A stretch of DNA of 64,000 nucleotides from Drosophila miranda (Eukaryota; Arthropoda; Insecta; Diptera; Drosophilidae). The stretch is taken from contig NC_046677.1 of assembly GCF_003369915.1 (NCBI RefSeq), forward strand, positions 3,844,001-3,908,000, written 5' to 3'. Shown piece by piece: positions 23,019 to 33,591 of the stretch (positions are counted from its first letter, which is position 1; each line of letters starts with the position of its first letter). The position numbers and the translations under genes were made by a program. The notes under the pieces were generated by a model that saw nothing but the letters and a program-made list of their open reading frames with translations, did no database searches and was not told where the DNA came from.

Positions 23019-26000
23019 TCAATTGAGCTCCTTGTCTTCTAAGTACTTGTATTCAAAGGTGAATCCCTCCTTCTTTCGCTGACTCCACTTTTCATAGTCA
23101 AAATAGATGTACGTACCCTGGGAATAGAGCGGAAAGGTAGGAAAGTTCTTGGTCAATAGACTGCTGTTCCTGCTGCTGATTAATTTCTGAGTAATTTCTC
23201 CGGCCATTGCCATTGTCATTGCCATTTGATCTCCTTTGCTCACCTGTTCGTAATCATCGTTGATAATCTTGGGCTCCTCGTGCCGTTGAAACCACATCAT
23301 GTACTTGGTGTGGAATCGCCAGCTTTGCTTTTTCAGTGCCTTTGCGGCCAGATATTGGGCTTTGGAGCCTTCCATGTAGTAGAATACAAAGAAAAGCGTC
23401 TCCGTTGAGAGTCGTTGATAAAATTCAACAGTATCGTATATTGGCAGCTGTGCCTGGATTGAAGTGAAAATTTTATTTGTAAAATTGTAATTCATTCGCA
23501 TTCATACACTATTCGCATGAAGACCCACCTGGGGATAGTGCGCTGGCGTGGGGACTGGGGCGCGATGGAAATACGTTTGGAGCTTCTCCGTATCCATGGG
23601 CTGTGGCAGGTGATAGTAGGCGGCCTCCATCATTTGAAACTGCACCTGATGTTCTTTCTGAAGTGGCGTTGGCCCCAACGGCGTTACTCCCAGCAGTGTC
23701 GGAATGTGGGCTTCCGTTGTGGCCATTTGCTGTTGGGAAGTATGCGTCTTGACACTACCGCTGGTTGGCTGACCCGCAGCATTTGCCAGATTCATGAGCC
23801 CACTGCCAGCTGTGGATCCATTGCTGGCTGCCGCGGCATGTGCTGCAGCCGCAATTGTTCCCATTGCAGCCGCTGCCGCTGCCGCTGCCGCAGCAGCAGC
23901 TGCGGCTGCGGCTGCAGCTGCATTTTGCTGCTGTTGGGACGCCACTTGCTGCGGCTGGTTGGCAGTATTTTCCGTACTAAAATGCTGTTGTAGGAGTGAT
24001 TGCTGCGACTGCTGCTGCCTCGTGTCAATGTTGCTTTGCTGCTGCTGCGTCTGCGGCTGCTGGCTTAGCGAATTGGCATCGCTCGCGGATCGATTGATGG
24101 CTTCCTGGGCCATGGTTTTCAATGAAATTGCATCAACGACATTGCTATTGCTGTCACTACTACTGACCGAGACAGGTAGACCTGCAAATATCAAATACAT
24201 TTTCAATCAATTTAGTTAAATGGCACAGGGGAAGAGCCGTCTGGCTGCTCCCAGGGTAAATGCTTTTTTTAGGCGCTTTAACCAATTCTGATCAACATCT
24301 GTCGGGTGGCCAATCCGAGGCTTGCACACCAAATGTGTTGTGCCGTTCCCGACAGATATTGGGACATCATACCATTTTGTAAGTGTGAGGAATTTGTTTG
24401 AAGATTGGATAATTGTGCCGGCTGTTGCTGCTGGTGTTGTGGCTGTTGGGTCTGTGCGCCGGCTCCCACAATGGCGGCTACCGTTGTGGCTGTGGGCTGC
24501 TGTTGCAATACAGGACCGTTTTCCAGGAGTGCTAGAAAGAGGACTCCACGATAAATAAGAACTTTACGCATGCCTGTATCTGGCGCATACATGTGTTGTG
24601 TTTTGCCACCGCCGCAAATGCAATTGTTGGTGTTGCTTGAATCACAGATTGGCCTTGAACGTTGCTGATACTTGCAATCGCTGGTGTAGCAGAACTTGAG
24701 ACGGCTGCTGCGGCAGCTGCAGCAGCGATGCTGGCGGCAGTTAGGCCAGGCGTTGGGGCATGCGGCTGTACGGCAGGATTGTGACCACTGGCTGTTGGTG
24801 CGGCCGCCCCCGTGCCTGCGCTCGCACTAGAGCTTCCACTGCCACTGCCGTTGCCGCTACCGTTGCCACTACTGCTGCTCGGGGCTGAGTTGGAGGCAGC
24901 TACCACCGCTGCAGCCGTGGGCAGCTGCTGGTTTTTACTGGGCGTTGAGCTGACAATCTTGACTTGAGCTAAACAATGGAGAGTCATTAGGAAGACACGA
25001 CAGGTACAGTTATAGGTACTTACTTTCACTACCCGGAGCCACCTTGACCGTCGCACGAACGGGCGTGGGCTTGATGATCTGCTGAGGTTGTGGCTAAGAA
25101 AATAAGGAAATAAGGGTTCTGCCTCCATATGATCTCCATGTTCATCCACAATACATACTTTCGATTTGCTGATGGTATTGCTTTCGCTGCTTTTGTTGCG
25201 TTTATCGCCGCTGCCGCCGCCTCCGCCCCCGCTTAAGGTGGCCGCGCTGCCCGCCGGATCCGTCGACGTTGTCGCCGAAGATGAGGCCGCGCTGGTATCG
25301 CTCGCATATCCCACATTGCTGCCATTCGACTGGGCCGCTGCCTGTTGCTGCTGGAACAAGGCAGCGCTGGCCGCGCTGCTACCAGTATTCGCTGCCGCCT
25401 GCACGGATGGCGGCAGCACTTGTTGTACTGTGACGGGCGATTGGGATGGACTGCCTCCGGAGGTAACACTGCTAGGGGACCCGCTGGTTTCGTTGCTATT
25501 GTTGCTGTCCGTTGTCGCCGTCCCGCTGAGCTCCACCTCGTCCAGGCCAATGATGTCGTCGTAGATGAACTCATTCTCCTCGAAGTCAGGCTCTTGCGAC
25601 GAATCAATGTAATATTCGACATCGTCTTTGATCTTGTTCACTTGATCCGCTTCGACGCCGTCGTTGTCGAGCAACCGAAGCAGAGTTTCCAGCTTTGTTA
25701 TGTGAAATTTATGCCTGTCCAACTTGGCCCGCAGGTCGTCCATGCGCTCCTGCTTATCCCGGTCTAATCGTTTCTTTTTACCCGCCAGCAGAGACTCAAT
25801 TTCGCTTTCGTATTGATCAATTTGTATTTGCAGTGAGCTAATTGAGCTGGTTAACCAATTTCGCGCATCGTCTTTGATCCGCTGGGCTGGATCCATTTTT
25901 TGTGCGGCGCCCAAGCCTTCCTTGGAATAAGCCTTTGTTTTTGTCTCGCGCTCGACCACCTTGAAGCGTTCCATTTGCTGTTAGAGAATGAATGATTTTC

Positions 26001-26593
26001 AGTCACATCCAATACGATCCAATTCATTTAGAAAATCTCACCGTTTCAATGAGCCTTCGATTTTCAAGCAGAGCGCTCTTATCCTTGATCTCGGCCGAGG
26101 CAATCCAGGATTTGATTTGATCTCGTAATCGCTGAAGCTTCTTGATTTCCTTTTTGAGATCTGCCTCATATTTCTCCTGCAGATGTTTTTGCTGTGGAAA
26201 GAAAGGCAAGAAACAAAATTCGAATTAATTTGCTTGCTGAACTTCAAGAGAGAGCGGAGTGGAGTGGAGTGGAGTAGAATATGGAGTAGAGCTGAGCTCC
26301 GTTTGATCCATTTGTTTATACAGTGTGTAAAACCATCCGCTAGACAGATCAGTTTACAAGTCTTACCTTCTGGTTAGTGTTCGTAGCATTGTGTACTTTC
26401 TTCCAAATATCTTCAAACGTTTCGACGCCCTCGGCTACTTTTTTTAAGCATCGATCAATTTCGCCTAGCCCCACAGAGAAAATAGAAAATACAGATGTGG
26501 TTGTTTGTAATTAGGAGACATTTTCACTTGTTTATGCATATGTATGTAGAGCACTGTATGCACTGCACTGTAGAGCTGAGAAGGCAGACACAC

Positions 26594-26630
<37 letters not shown>

Positions 26631-26690
26631 GCAAACACTTTTAAAAGGAAATCTGTTTTTCTTACCTTGCAGTTTCCTCGTCGCAGCCAT
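23019..26690 (-). CDS. Not3: CCR4-NOT complex subunit 3 (Not3)
   Basis: Ten exons: 26666-26690, 26367-26464, 26042-26176, 25159-25977, 25024-25093, 24591-24968, 24373-24531, 23529-24181, 23244-23453 and 23019-23117. All phases agree, giving about 881 residues. The N-terminus [20 protein letters not shown] and [20 protein letters not shown] form the conserved Not3/5 N-terminal coiled coil. The middle is disordered, rich in S, G, Q and an alanine run. The C-terminal NOT box reads [38 protein letters not shown] and [20 protein letters not shown]. It is a scaffold of the cytoplasmic mRNA deadenylase complex. The D. melanogaster orthologue is l(2)NC136 (CG8426). An alternative acceptor for exon 3 lies 15 bp upstream (26191). 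Confidence 0.95.
26589..26627 (+). repeat. (CA)n microsatellite in Not3 intron 1
   Basis: An almost pure CA run, interrupted once by CG, lies in the intron between the 25-bp first coding exon and exon 2 of Not3. Confidence 0.85.
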
Positions 26691-28469
26691 GGCTATGTAT
26701 GCTCTTGTGGATTCTGTTGACGCAGAAAGTCAGACATAGTCTGCTTCTAGCTGTGGCGGAGCAGTTCGTTGGTTATAACACCCTAGCCGCCTGGGCAGGA
26801 ACCCTTTCTGTGCTCTGGAGTCTGCAAATGTTGCAAAAGTTTAATATGCAAGCAGTAGTTTAGAAGGGCCAACAGCACACACACAGACACAGAGCGCGGC
26901 GTGGCGGCGAAATGTGTCGAATTTTGTTGTGTGGTGATGCGCGTATCTTCAGATGGAGGGAGAGCACCGAGGAGTCAGTCAGTGCAGCGGACTGGGAACC
27001 CTCTGCTCTGGGTTAATTGACCATTTACCTCAATTTGGCGAAAACGCTTCTCAGTGTGCAGCCAATAAATTACTGACTTTTCTTCTTGCGTGTAGGGATA
27101 CCTTCGGGCCGTCCGCCGATGCAAGATTTCGATTTTTTGGCTCAACTCAGTTCTTTGGCGGTTTGGAGTGGCAAACACAAGGTGGCAGCTGTGCTTGTGT
27201 TGTCTTAAAGTTGATAAGTTTAGCTTTTAAAATGTGCTGAGGTTTGAAAGATTTAGAGCTGTTTGCATTTATACATTTAAATACGCTTAAAGATTTTTCG
27301 CTTGCTTTTTTGTTCTCATCTTCTTCGCACATTCCGCCATCTTGAAACTGAGTAGCCGCCAGGGCTGGCGTGGTGCTTCAACGCAGTGTTGATTTTTATT
27401 TTTACTGCCCTGCGGAGTGAAATAGTATGTAGCAAGTAAAAGGCTTCATTTTTAAAAATGTTTCTCCGAACGCTCATATTTGATTATTCCAGAGGTAGAT
27501 AATGCGGAATGGGTCTTCAAACTGTAACTGAATTGATTCGTTTACGGTATTTTGGATATTTTAATATTAAAATCTACTCGACATATTTACCCTTTAAGAT
27601 TGTTTAAATCGATATTTATTAATTTATTTATTTTATCGATTTTTCGATATCTATAGATTACAAAGACGTGCAAATGCAAAAGTGGATCGCATTTTTTCCC
27701 ATTGAACAATATCTATTCCATCCTATAGCTCAAAAAAATGGGGAAAACGTAAAACACAACATATGCATAAAATATGCACAAATGGTGCTTATTTTCATTA
27801 ATTTTTGTTTCTTTTAATGCAGTGTCCTGTCCTGCCCGCCGCACAGCTAATGACAATTGCTATTATAAATTTAATGATTTTTACTAAAAATCGGGATGGT
27901 GCTCGGGAAGAGTAGCTTTGCATTGACTGTCAAGTGCGAAATATTCGAATATCCTTTGGTGCAAAGATAACTGATAGCAGCTCATAGCTGATAACAAAAT
28001 TCAGAGAAAAACAGATACATATGTAGGTTCTTGCTGGATAGATAGTTCAACAGAAAGAGGGGGATTATAAATTTTCGTGAATTCCGATACGATCACATTT
28101 TCTAATAACACCATTAAGGAAAGGACTTCAACCGATTCGTTTTCGAACCGTTTTTCACTCGCTCACTTCAATTTAAACTTAAAGAGTAAGGTGCCAAAAG
28201 CGCCTTTTACAAGTTACATATAAGTAGAGAGCAGTCGATGCAATCGACGAACAGTTGCTTACTTTTTGAAATTAGGGTTTATTAACTGCGCTTTTTGCTG
28301 CGGATTTTGCAAAATGGTTGCAAAGATTTAGTTGAATAACTCTTAAATTCGTTTCTACTATAAAGCGCTTAAAGTTGTGTTTAGTAATTACATTTTTCTT
28401 TAAGAATTAATTGTTACACTGCTCGAATGGTTTTACAATTATTTTGTGCCTGCGTCGGTTTCCGTCCAT
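26691..28469. other. Intergenic, no gene seen
   Basis: The first ~650 bp are likely the Not3 5' UTR and promoter (CCGCCATCTTG near 27333-27343). The rest is AT-rich with scattered ATCGAT/TCGATA strings (27608-27650) and the 3' UTR of the TMEM53-like gene just above 28400. Open frames here show no coding character. Confidence 0.45.
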
Positions 28470-29597
28470 CTAATCGTACTTCAGATTTGTCTGCTGTTGC
28501 TTCTCTTGGAGCTCGTTGGACCCACATCCCGGGTGAGCAACGGTAACATTAAAAGCAGGTAGTGCCATGCATTTCCTAACAAAATTGCAGACACATTGGA
28601 CATACTGATCGGGATATTTGGTATAGATCTTAACGTGCTCAGCATCCTCGAAGCAAGCCGACGTAACATCAATTCCTTGATCGCGACGCAGCCGAATGAA
28701 CTTCTCTACATCTTTATAAGGGATAACCACATCGCCCTTGGAGTACAAAAATAGCTGGGGATATTTGTTTGCTTCATTTTTTAGATCACAAAATGGACTG
28801 GCGTGGACCGGTGACGATTTCACAAACAAGCTTTTAAAGGCCGCAAACGTTTCCTTGAAAACTGGAGCCGTTAGATCTTCGCTTTTCGCGATCGTTAAAT
28901 TCTACCTACCTCCAGAAACCACAGGAAACTCAGGCCGATTGTTATTACCAGCGCTGAAATGCAATTGCAGCGCTTTTCCTTCCCGTAAATGGCCGTAATA
29001 GCGCGATACAACCCCAACATACGGCGCTCGCCAGGTGCAGAGTCGAAGATGACGCCGCGCACCTGCAGCGGAGACTTGTGCTTGATGACAGCCAAATTAA
29101 TGTGCTGATACAAATAGGCACCGCCATTAGAGAAGATGTGAAAAATCAGAGGGTGAGCATCAAAGTTCATGTCTTGAATTAGCTTGAGGATCTTTTCGCC
29201 AATAGGAATCATCTCGGAACGCTTCCAGAACAATGTGTCCACCGGTGCCGTATATCGAACTGTAATAAGGCTGAAAGAGGGGGAAATGAAACCCCAGGCG
29301 GCAGAGAGCTCCACAAACTTACCCTCTGTCCTCGTATATCTTGGAATACTTCATTAAATAGCGGTCCTGGCATCCCGCCCAGCCCAGCAGCATTACAATG
29401 GGAACATTGTTATCCTCGTTGTCATTGTCATTGGCCAAAACAAAATCGTTCTCTGCAGAGGGCTTGGGAAACTTGATGAAATATTCCAAGGCATCTTCTC
29501 GCTCTAGACCTCCGACTCTTCTAGTCGCCGTTGCTCCGTACTGAGTGGCCATATCATCCGCTGAGAGGCCATACGGATGTGTTGATGGAGACGACAT
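28470..29597 (-). CDS. TMEM53-like (DUF829) alpha/beta-hydrolase protein
   Basis: Exons 29323-29597, 28906-29270 and 28470-28861 give about 343 residues. Features of the DUF829/TMEM53 family are visible: PIVMLLGWAGCQDRYLMKYS at the first strand, FHIFSNGGAYLYQHI holding the putative nucleophile Ser, YSKGDVVIPYKDVE (putative Asp) and FEDAEHVKIY (putative His). A hydrophobic segment (SALVITIGLSFLWFLEVV) suggests membrane association; mammalian TMEM53 is a nuclear-envelope protein that limits BMP signalling. The exon 2 donor needed to keep frame is the second of two overlapping GT sites (GTAGGTAGAA). The fly orthologue by memory is CG8245. The enzymatic substrate is unknown. Confidence 0.85.
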
Positions 29598-30218
29598 CTT
29601 GTCATCTAAATCTGTAATCTCCACTCACTTGAATTTCTTATATAATAAAAACACAATTGTGATTTGTTGGGTTTTGAGAGCTTTTGGTTACGCAAAGCCT
29701 ACTGCCAGGATACGGTTCGCTCGAAGTCCTGCAGCATGTGTATTGATTTTATCAGCCCCCCAACGAATACTGATTAAAAATGTCAACGATATCCGTTTTG
29801 TTTCTAAGGACAGTTGCTCCAGCTCATTGATTTTTTTCACCCAGCCACCAGCCACACAGCACCAGACAACGATAACACGACTTGACCTTCCTTCGCCAAA
29901 AATGCTTCCTGATGCAGTAGCAGTAGCAGTAGCAGCAGCAACAGCAACATGCCGCATTCCAATGGAAATGGCCGTTGCGGTTGCCGCTTCCAGCCGGTGG
30001 TCCTCTTCGCTATTGGGTTGGACATGCGCAGTGGGCTTGCCCGACTGATGTGCGTAATATGCAAAAAGGTGAAAGTTGTTTCCAAACACCCTTGGAGCCT
30101 TCGTAAAAAAAAAACTTTTTTTTTCTTCAAAATGGGGTAGCATTTTCAGATTCAACACAATTTTAAATCGAATTAACCATATATGGACGTACATATGTAT
30201 GTAAAACCAACCATTTAA
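29598..30218. other. Intergenic between the TMEM53-like and Nar1-like genes
   Basis: It contains an AGC/AGT-rich run (29910-29950) and T/A runs near 30105-30125. Overlapping open frames on both strands here are products of this low complexity. Confidence 0.45.
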
Positions 30219-31855
30219 TTACCATTTAATATTAAGTGCCGTTGAGAGTTTCTCGACTGCATGGTAGCAAGTATGGAGCAGCTCATTTGACTTGTCCGTG
30301 TGGGACCCATCAAGAAAATCTCTATAGATCAGCTTCGTGTGCGCGTTGTCAGGCTGAGAGCGAGGAAGTTTCTTATACAACTCCTCAAGCTGCTGGGTTA
30401 GCTCGCGGACGTGCTGGCCAGTGGTGGGACGCACCTGGGCGCCACCATTGATGCAGCCGGAAGGACAAGCCATGACCTCAACAAAATGATAGCTTGCCCC
30501 CTTGCCACGCTTTAGCTTTTGCACCAGATTCTGTATGTTTCTGAACCCATTCGCGATAGCAAACTTCAAAACTGTCTTGTCATCCTTTTCCAGCGAAATC
30601 TCTCGAAAGTCACGATTTCGGAGCTGCTTGAAACTCAGCTCCGTGGGTGGAGCCTCGTTAAAAAGTTCTTTGGCTGCAAATTTAAAGATGTGCTCTGCGT
30701 AACCGCCAGATAGTGTAGCCTCGTGTGACCAGATCATTGATTCGGGTCTCTGTTCCGACCAGGGCCAGTCCAGATCTGACGCTTCGTGCTCGGAAAGTGA
30801 CCGTTCATCTTCGTTCAACATTTGTTCCACCTCAACTACAAGTATAAGAAATTGATATTATTAATTTGTTTTAGTTCTTCATTTTGTTTGCTTCACCGAT
30901 CCTCTGACCTGAAGTAATAACACAGTCCACATCCCGCGATTCATTCACTTCACTGTAGAAATCCATGCGCGACGCTTCGAGCTTCTTGTCGTAGCAAGGC
31001 ATCACTGTTACGTGGTAGATCCGTGAACCAGGTATATTCAGTTTCTCCGCTAGAAATTGCTTCACCAGCACTCCCATAATCTGTTGCGGTGAGCGCGTGG
31101 TTGCTATGTAAGGTAGTATAAAATTGCCATGTGTCTTCTCTGCGTAGCATACCCATCCAGGGCACGAAGAACTTAGCATAGTCAACTCCTCGTTGTCGCG
31201 GTATCGTTCTACGAACTCCTGCTGGCACTCCAGGAGCGCGAGGTCGTCAGCCACTTTGGTGCACAGGACATAGTCCACTCCCAGGCTGCGAAAGTAGCCG
31301 GCCAAGTGTCTGGCAGTTTCTTCCACACTTAACTGATAGCGATGGGCCAGGCTCAGAAGGGGCTGTGTGGCAATGGTGAAAACAATTGTGCGAACTTGTT
31401 CCATGTCCCCAGTGGCTTTAACTTTTGCATTTTCCCGCAATACCTTCAGTAGCTCTTCCTCGCTTTGTTGCGTGATAAGCACAGATTCGGCTGAGGTTAT
31501 GCAGCCAGAGCAAGCCAGGCAATCCTGCAGAGTGATTTCCACCTTCTGCAGCTTTTGTTTGCCGCTCTAAAATACATTTTTAGGAAAAACGGTCCTTTGC
31601 ATCCATCCACTTAACTTACCTCTGATTCCTCGTAGTACCCATCCTCCTGCACAGTGATTTTAGCTCCAGTCTTTGATGTTGCTGTCTTATCTACCGTCAC
31701 TGGCTTTATACATTCCTAAGTGGATCATTGTGAAATAGCGTTAAACGTTAAATTGCTTTGAATGCTGTAGCCATACTTTGCTGATACCGAACCTGTGATG
31801 GTGTAATGAAATCATCTAAATCAGTGAGCTGCAGCGCACCACTGAACCTCGACAT
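30219..31855 (-). CDS. Nar1/CIAO3-like cytosolic Fe-S assembly factor
   Basis: Exons 31790-31855, 31620-31715, 30909-31566 and 30219-30835 give about 478 residues, starting [20 protein letters not shown]. The N-terminal [4Fe-4S] ligands are present (ECIKP near residue 23 and DCLACSGC). The hydrogenase-like H-cluster cysteines are also kept: [23 protein letters not shown] and [13 protein letters not shown]. The C-terminus ends in an aromatic residue (ALNIKW), typical of CIA-targeted proteins. Nar1 bridges the CIA scaffold to the targeting complex and delivers Fe-S clusters to cytosolic and nuclear proteins. It has no hydrogenase activity. The D. melanogaster orthologue by memory is CG17683, a pericentric gene. 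Confidence 0.93.
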
Positions 31856-32809
31856 GGCTCTGATTATTTATTTTGTGCAATAAAAAAATCACCTGCAAGA
31901 AATTCGAAAACAAGGTTCACTGTTGCCAAATGGGCTATTTTATAGCTAGTTCTGCTCTTTAGAAAATCTGGCTCGAATGTCCACCGAATTGGACCACAAT
32001 GTGAAATCCAAGCTCAGGAATAGGGACGTGACTACACTGAATATTATGCATTAAATAATTAAATTACTACTAAATGATATTCATAAATTGACGTGATTAT
32101 ACTAAACATTTGCAGCTTCATAATTTTACATATACTAATTTAGAGATAAAACGGCTATTTTGTCTTCTTAAAAGTGGGAGCCAACACAGCACTGATCCAG
32201 GTTGCATTTTATACACATCGATAGTTTTCTACGATAACAAGGAGACTCTCCTCAAAACCAGTCAAGTTCATGGGGTATTTTATTATATTTGATCACATAT
32301 AAAAACGTGATTAGCGCTGAAAACATAAATATATCATTTATGATTTATGAATTTGAAATCATTCCATTTCTCGTTTTTTGATGCGAGTGCAAAGAATAAG
32401 CTAATGTTAATTATTGTAGTCTGAATTCAATTATGAGGTGAACACCACAGGGGTGGGATGGCAGATGGAGATAAGATAGGTATATAAACAATTTTGAAAT
32501 AATATTTTTTTCATATATGTATGTGTATAGGGAAAAAGTATATCATGTCATCCCAGGTTCCAATGAATTAGTCAGTCGCTGTTTTAATTCAATACCAAAG
32601 ACAATTTTGCTTTTTATGGTCTGCTTGGTATCGGGATCGAGATATATATATATTTTCAAATTGCCTTGAATAAATCATTATTAATAATGTTTCAAGGCAA
32701 CTTGAAAAACAGAACTTGAATATTAATTTTTTAAAACTGCGTATGTTTATTTTATAAACAATCCAATGAAAAGGACTTCTTAAAATTAGCCAATCTTTTA
32801 GAAAAGTTA
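31856..32809. other. AT-rich intergenic DNA with a hairpin
   Basis: No gene is seen. At about 32654-32708, TTCAAATTGCCTTGAA and its near complement TTCAAGGCAACTTGAA form an inverted repeat. Microsatellite-like TA runs flank it. Confidence 0.4.
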
Positions 32810-33110
32810 TGTGTGCAGGTCAGAAAGTCCTACCCAATATTAAACCGAATATCCAAATCGAGAAGTATAATTTCCGATCATGGACAAAGAGGAATTAACC
32901 CATTGCCAGTTGATATTAAAATAAATTCAACCAAAATTATGAAACTTGAAGAATATTAGCGCAGTTCACGTGAAAGATGTCGTGGTCTTTTTATTTTTAA
33001 GTAAAGACAGATCTACCTGAAGTATTTACAAACAGAACTAATTTCCGCGGCTTCAGTCAAGTTACACAGCTTTTTAAATGAAAGGGGGTTAGGTGGGTTA
33101 AATTATATTT
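32810..33110 (-). repeat. Dispersed repeat R1, copy 3 (inverted)
   Basis: On the minus strand this repeats landmarks of the 17.56-18.44 kb modules: AACCCACCTAACCCCC, ACCACGACATCTTTCACGTG and CTTTGTCCATGATCGGAAA. It lies 15 kb away in the opposite orientation, next to the probable boundary between two gene blocks. Confidence 0.5.
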
Positions 33111-33265
33111 TTTTCATCGGTATAGATATAAACAAAACAAATCAAGAACTCCTTCGGTAAAATTTAAGTTGTTTATTTTATTTTATTGTATATATCCGGA
33201 GTCCGGAGTAAGCCAAAAAAGTATCCATTCTCTAACGAATAGATAGTTATTACACAAAAGAAAAG

Positions 33266-33511
33266 ATGCGACGCCGAGAACTCCAAACTATTCAACTAAA
33301 GCTATCCGAGCTGAAGGAGTATGAACAAGCGAAGCTGGAGCGGATCAAGACGCGCCAGCAGGTGGTGACGCCGCGCACGCCAACCCCCCCCTCGGACAAC
33401 GAGGTTTTGGCGATGCCCTCAAGCAGCGTTCCATCAATACTCCTGGCTAGTGGCGCTACTGAAACCGAGGAAGGTGCTTGTTCCACGACCAAGCCCACCT
33501 CGTCTATGTAA
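33266..33511 (+). CDS. Coding-like 81-codon ORF, unidentified
   Basis: The ORF begins MRRRELQTIQLKLSELKEYE, continues QAKLERIKTRQQVVTPRTPT, then PPSDNEVLAMPSSS, and ends TTKPTSSM. The first half is a heptad-like basic coiled coil; the second half is proline-directed and disordered. GC-rich third positions contrast with the AT-rich DNA on both sides, which supports coding. It could be the last exon of a larger plus-strand gene whose upstream part is missing (the repeat at 32.8-33.1 kb ends just before it), or a small gene. I do not recognise the family. It ends 81 bp from the tail of the InR-like gene (convergent). Confidence 0.4.
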   Translation: MRRRELQTIQLKLSELKEYEQAKLERIKTRQQVVTPRTPTPPSDNEVLAMPSSSVPSILLASGATETEEGACSTTKPTSSM

Positions 33512-33591
33512 CTCGCCCTGCAATCGAAGGCCTGCCATTCCTGACTTCGCTCATGGTATTCGTAAGTTGAGATTTAATATCTGTTTTAGGC

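Noticed and set aside
23794-24219. Alanine/cysteine-rich plus-strand ORF
   Set aside because: Antisense shadow of the Q/A-rich exon 8 of Not3.
29545-30194. Overlapping long ORFs on both strands
   Set aside because: Produced by AGC/AGT low-complexity repeats in the intergenic region; neither resembles a known protein.
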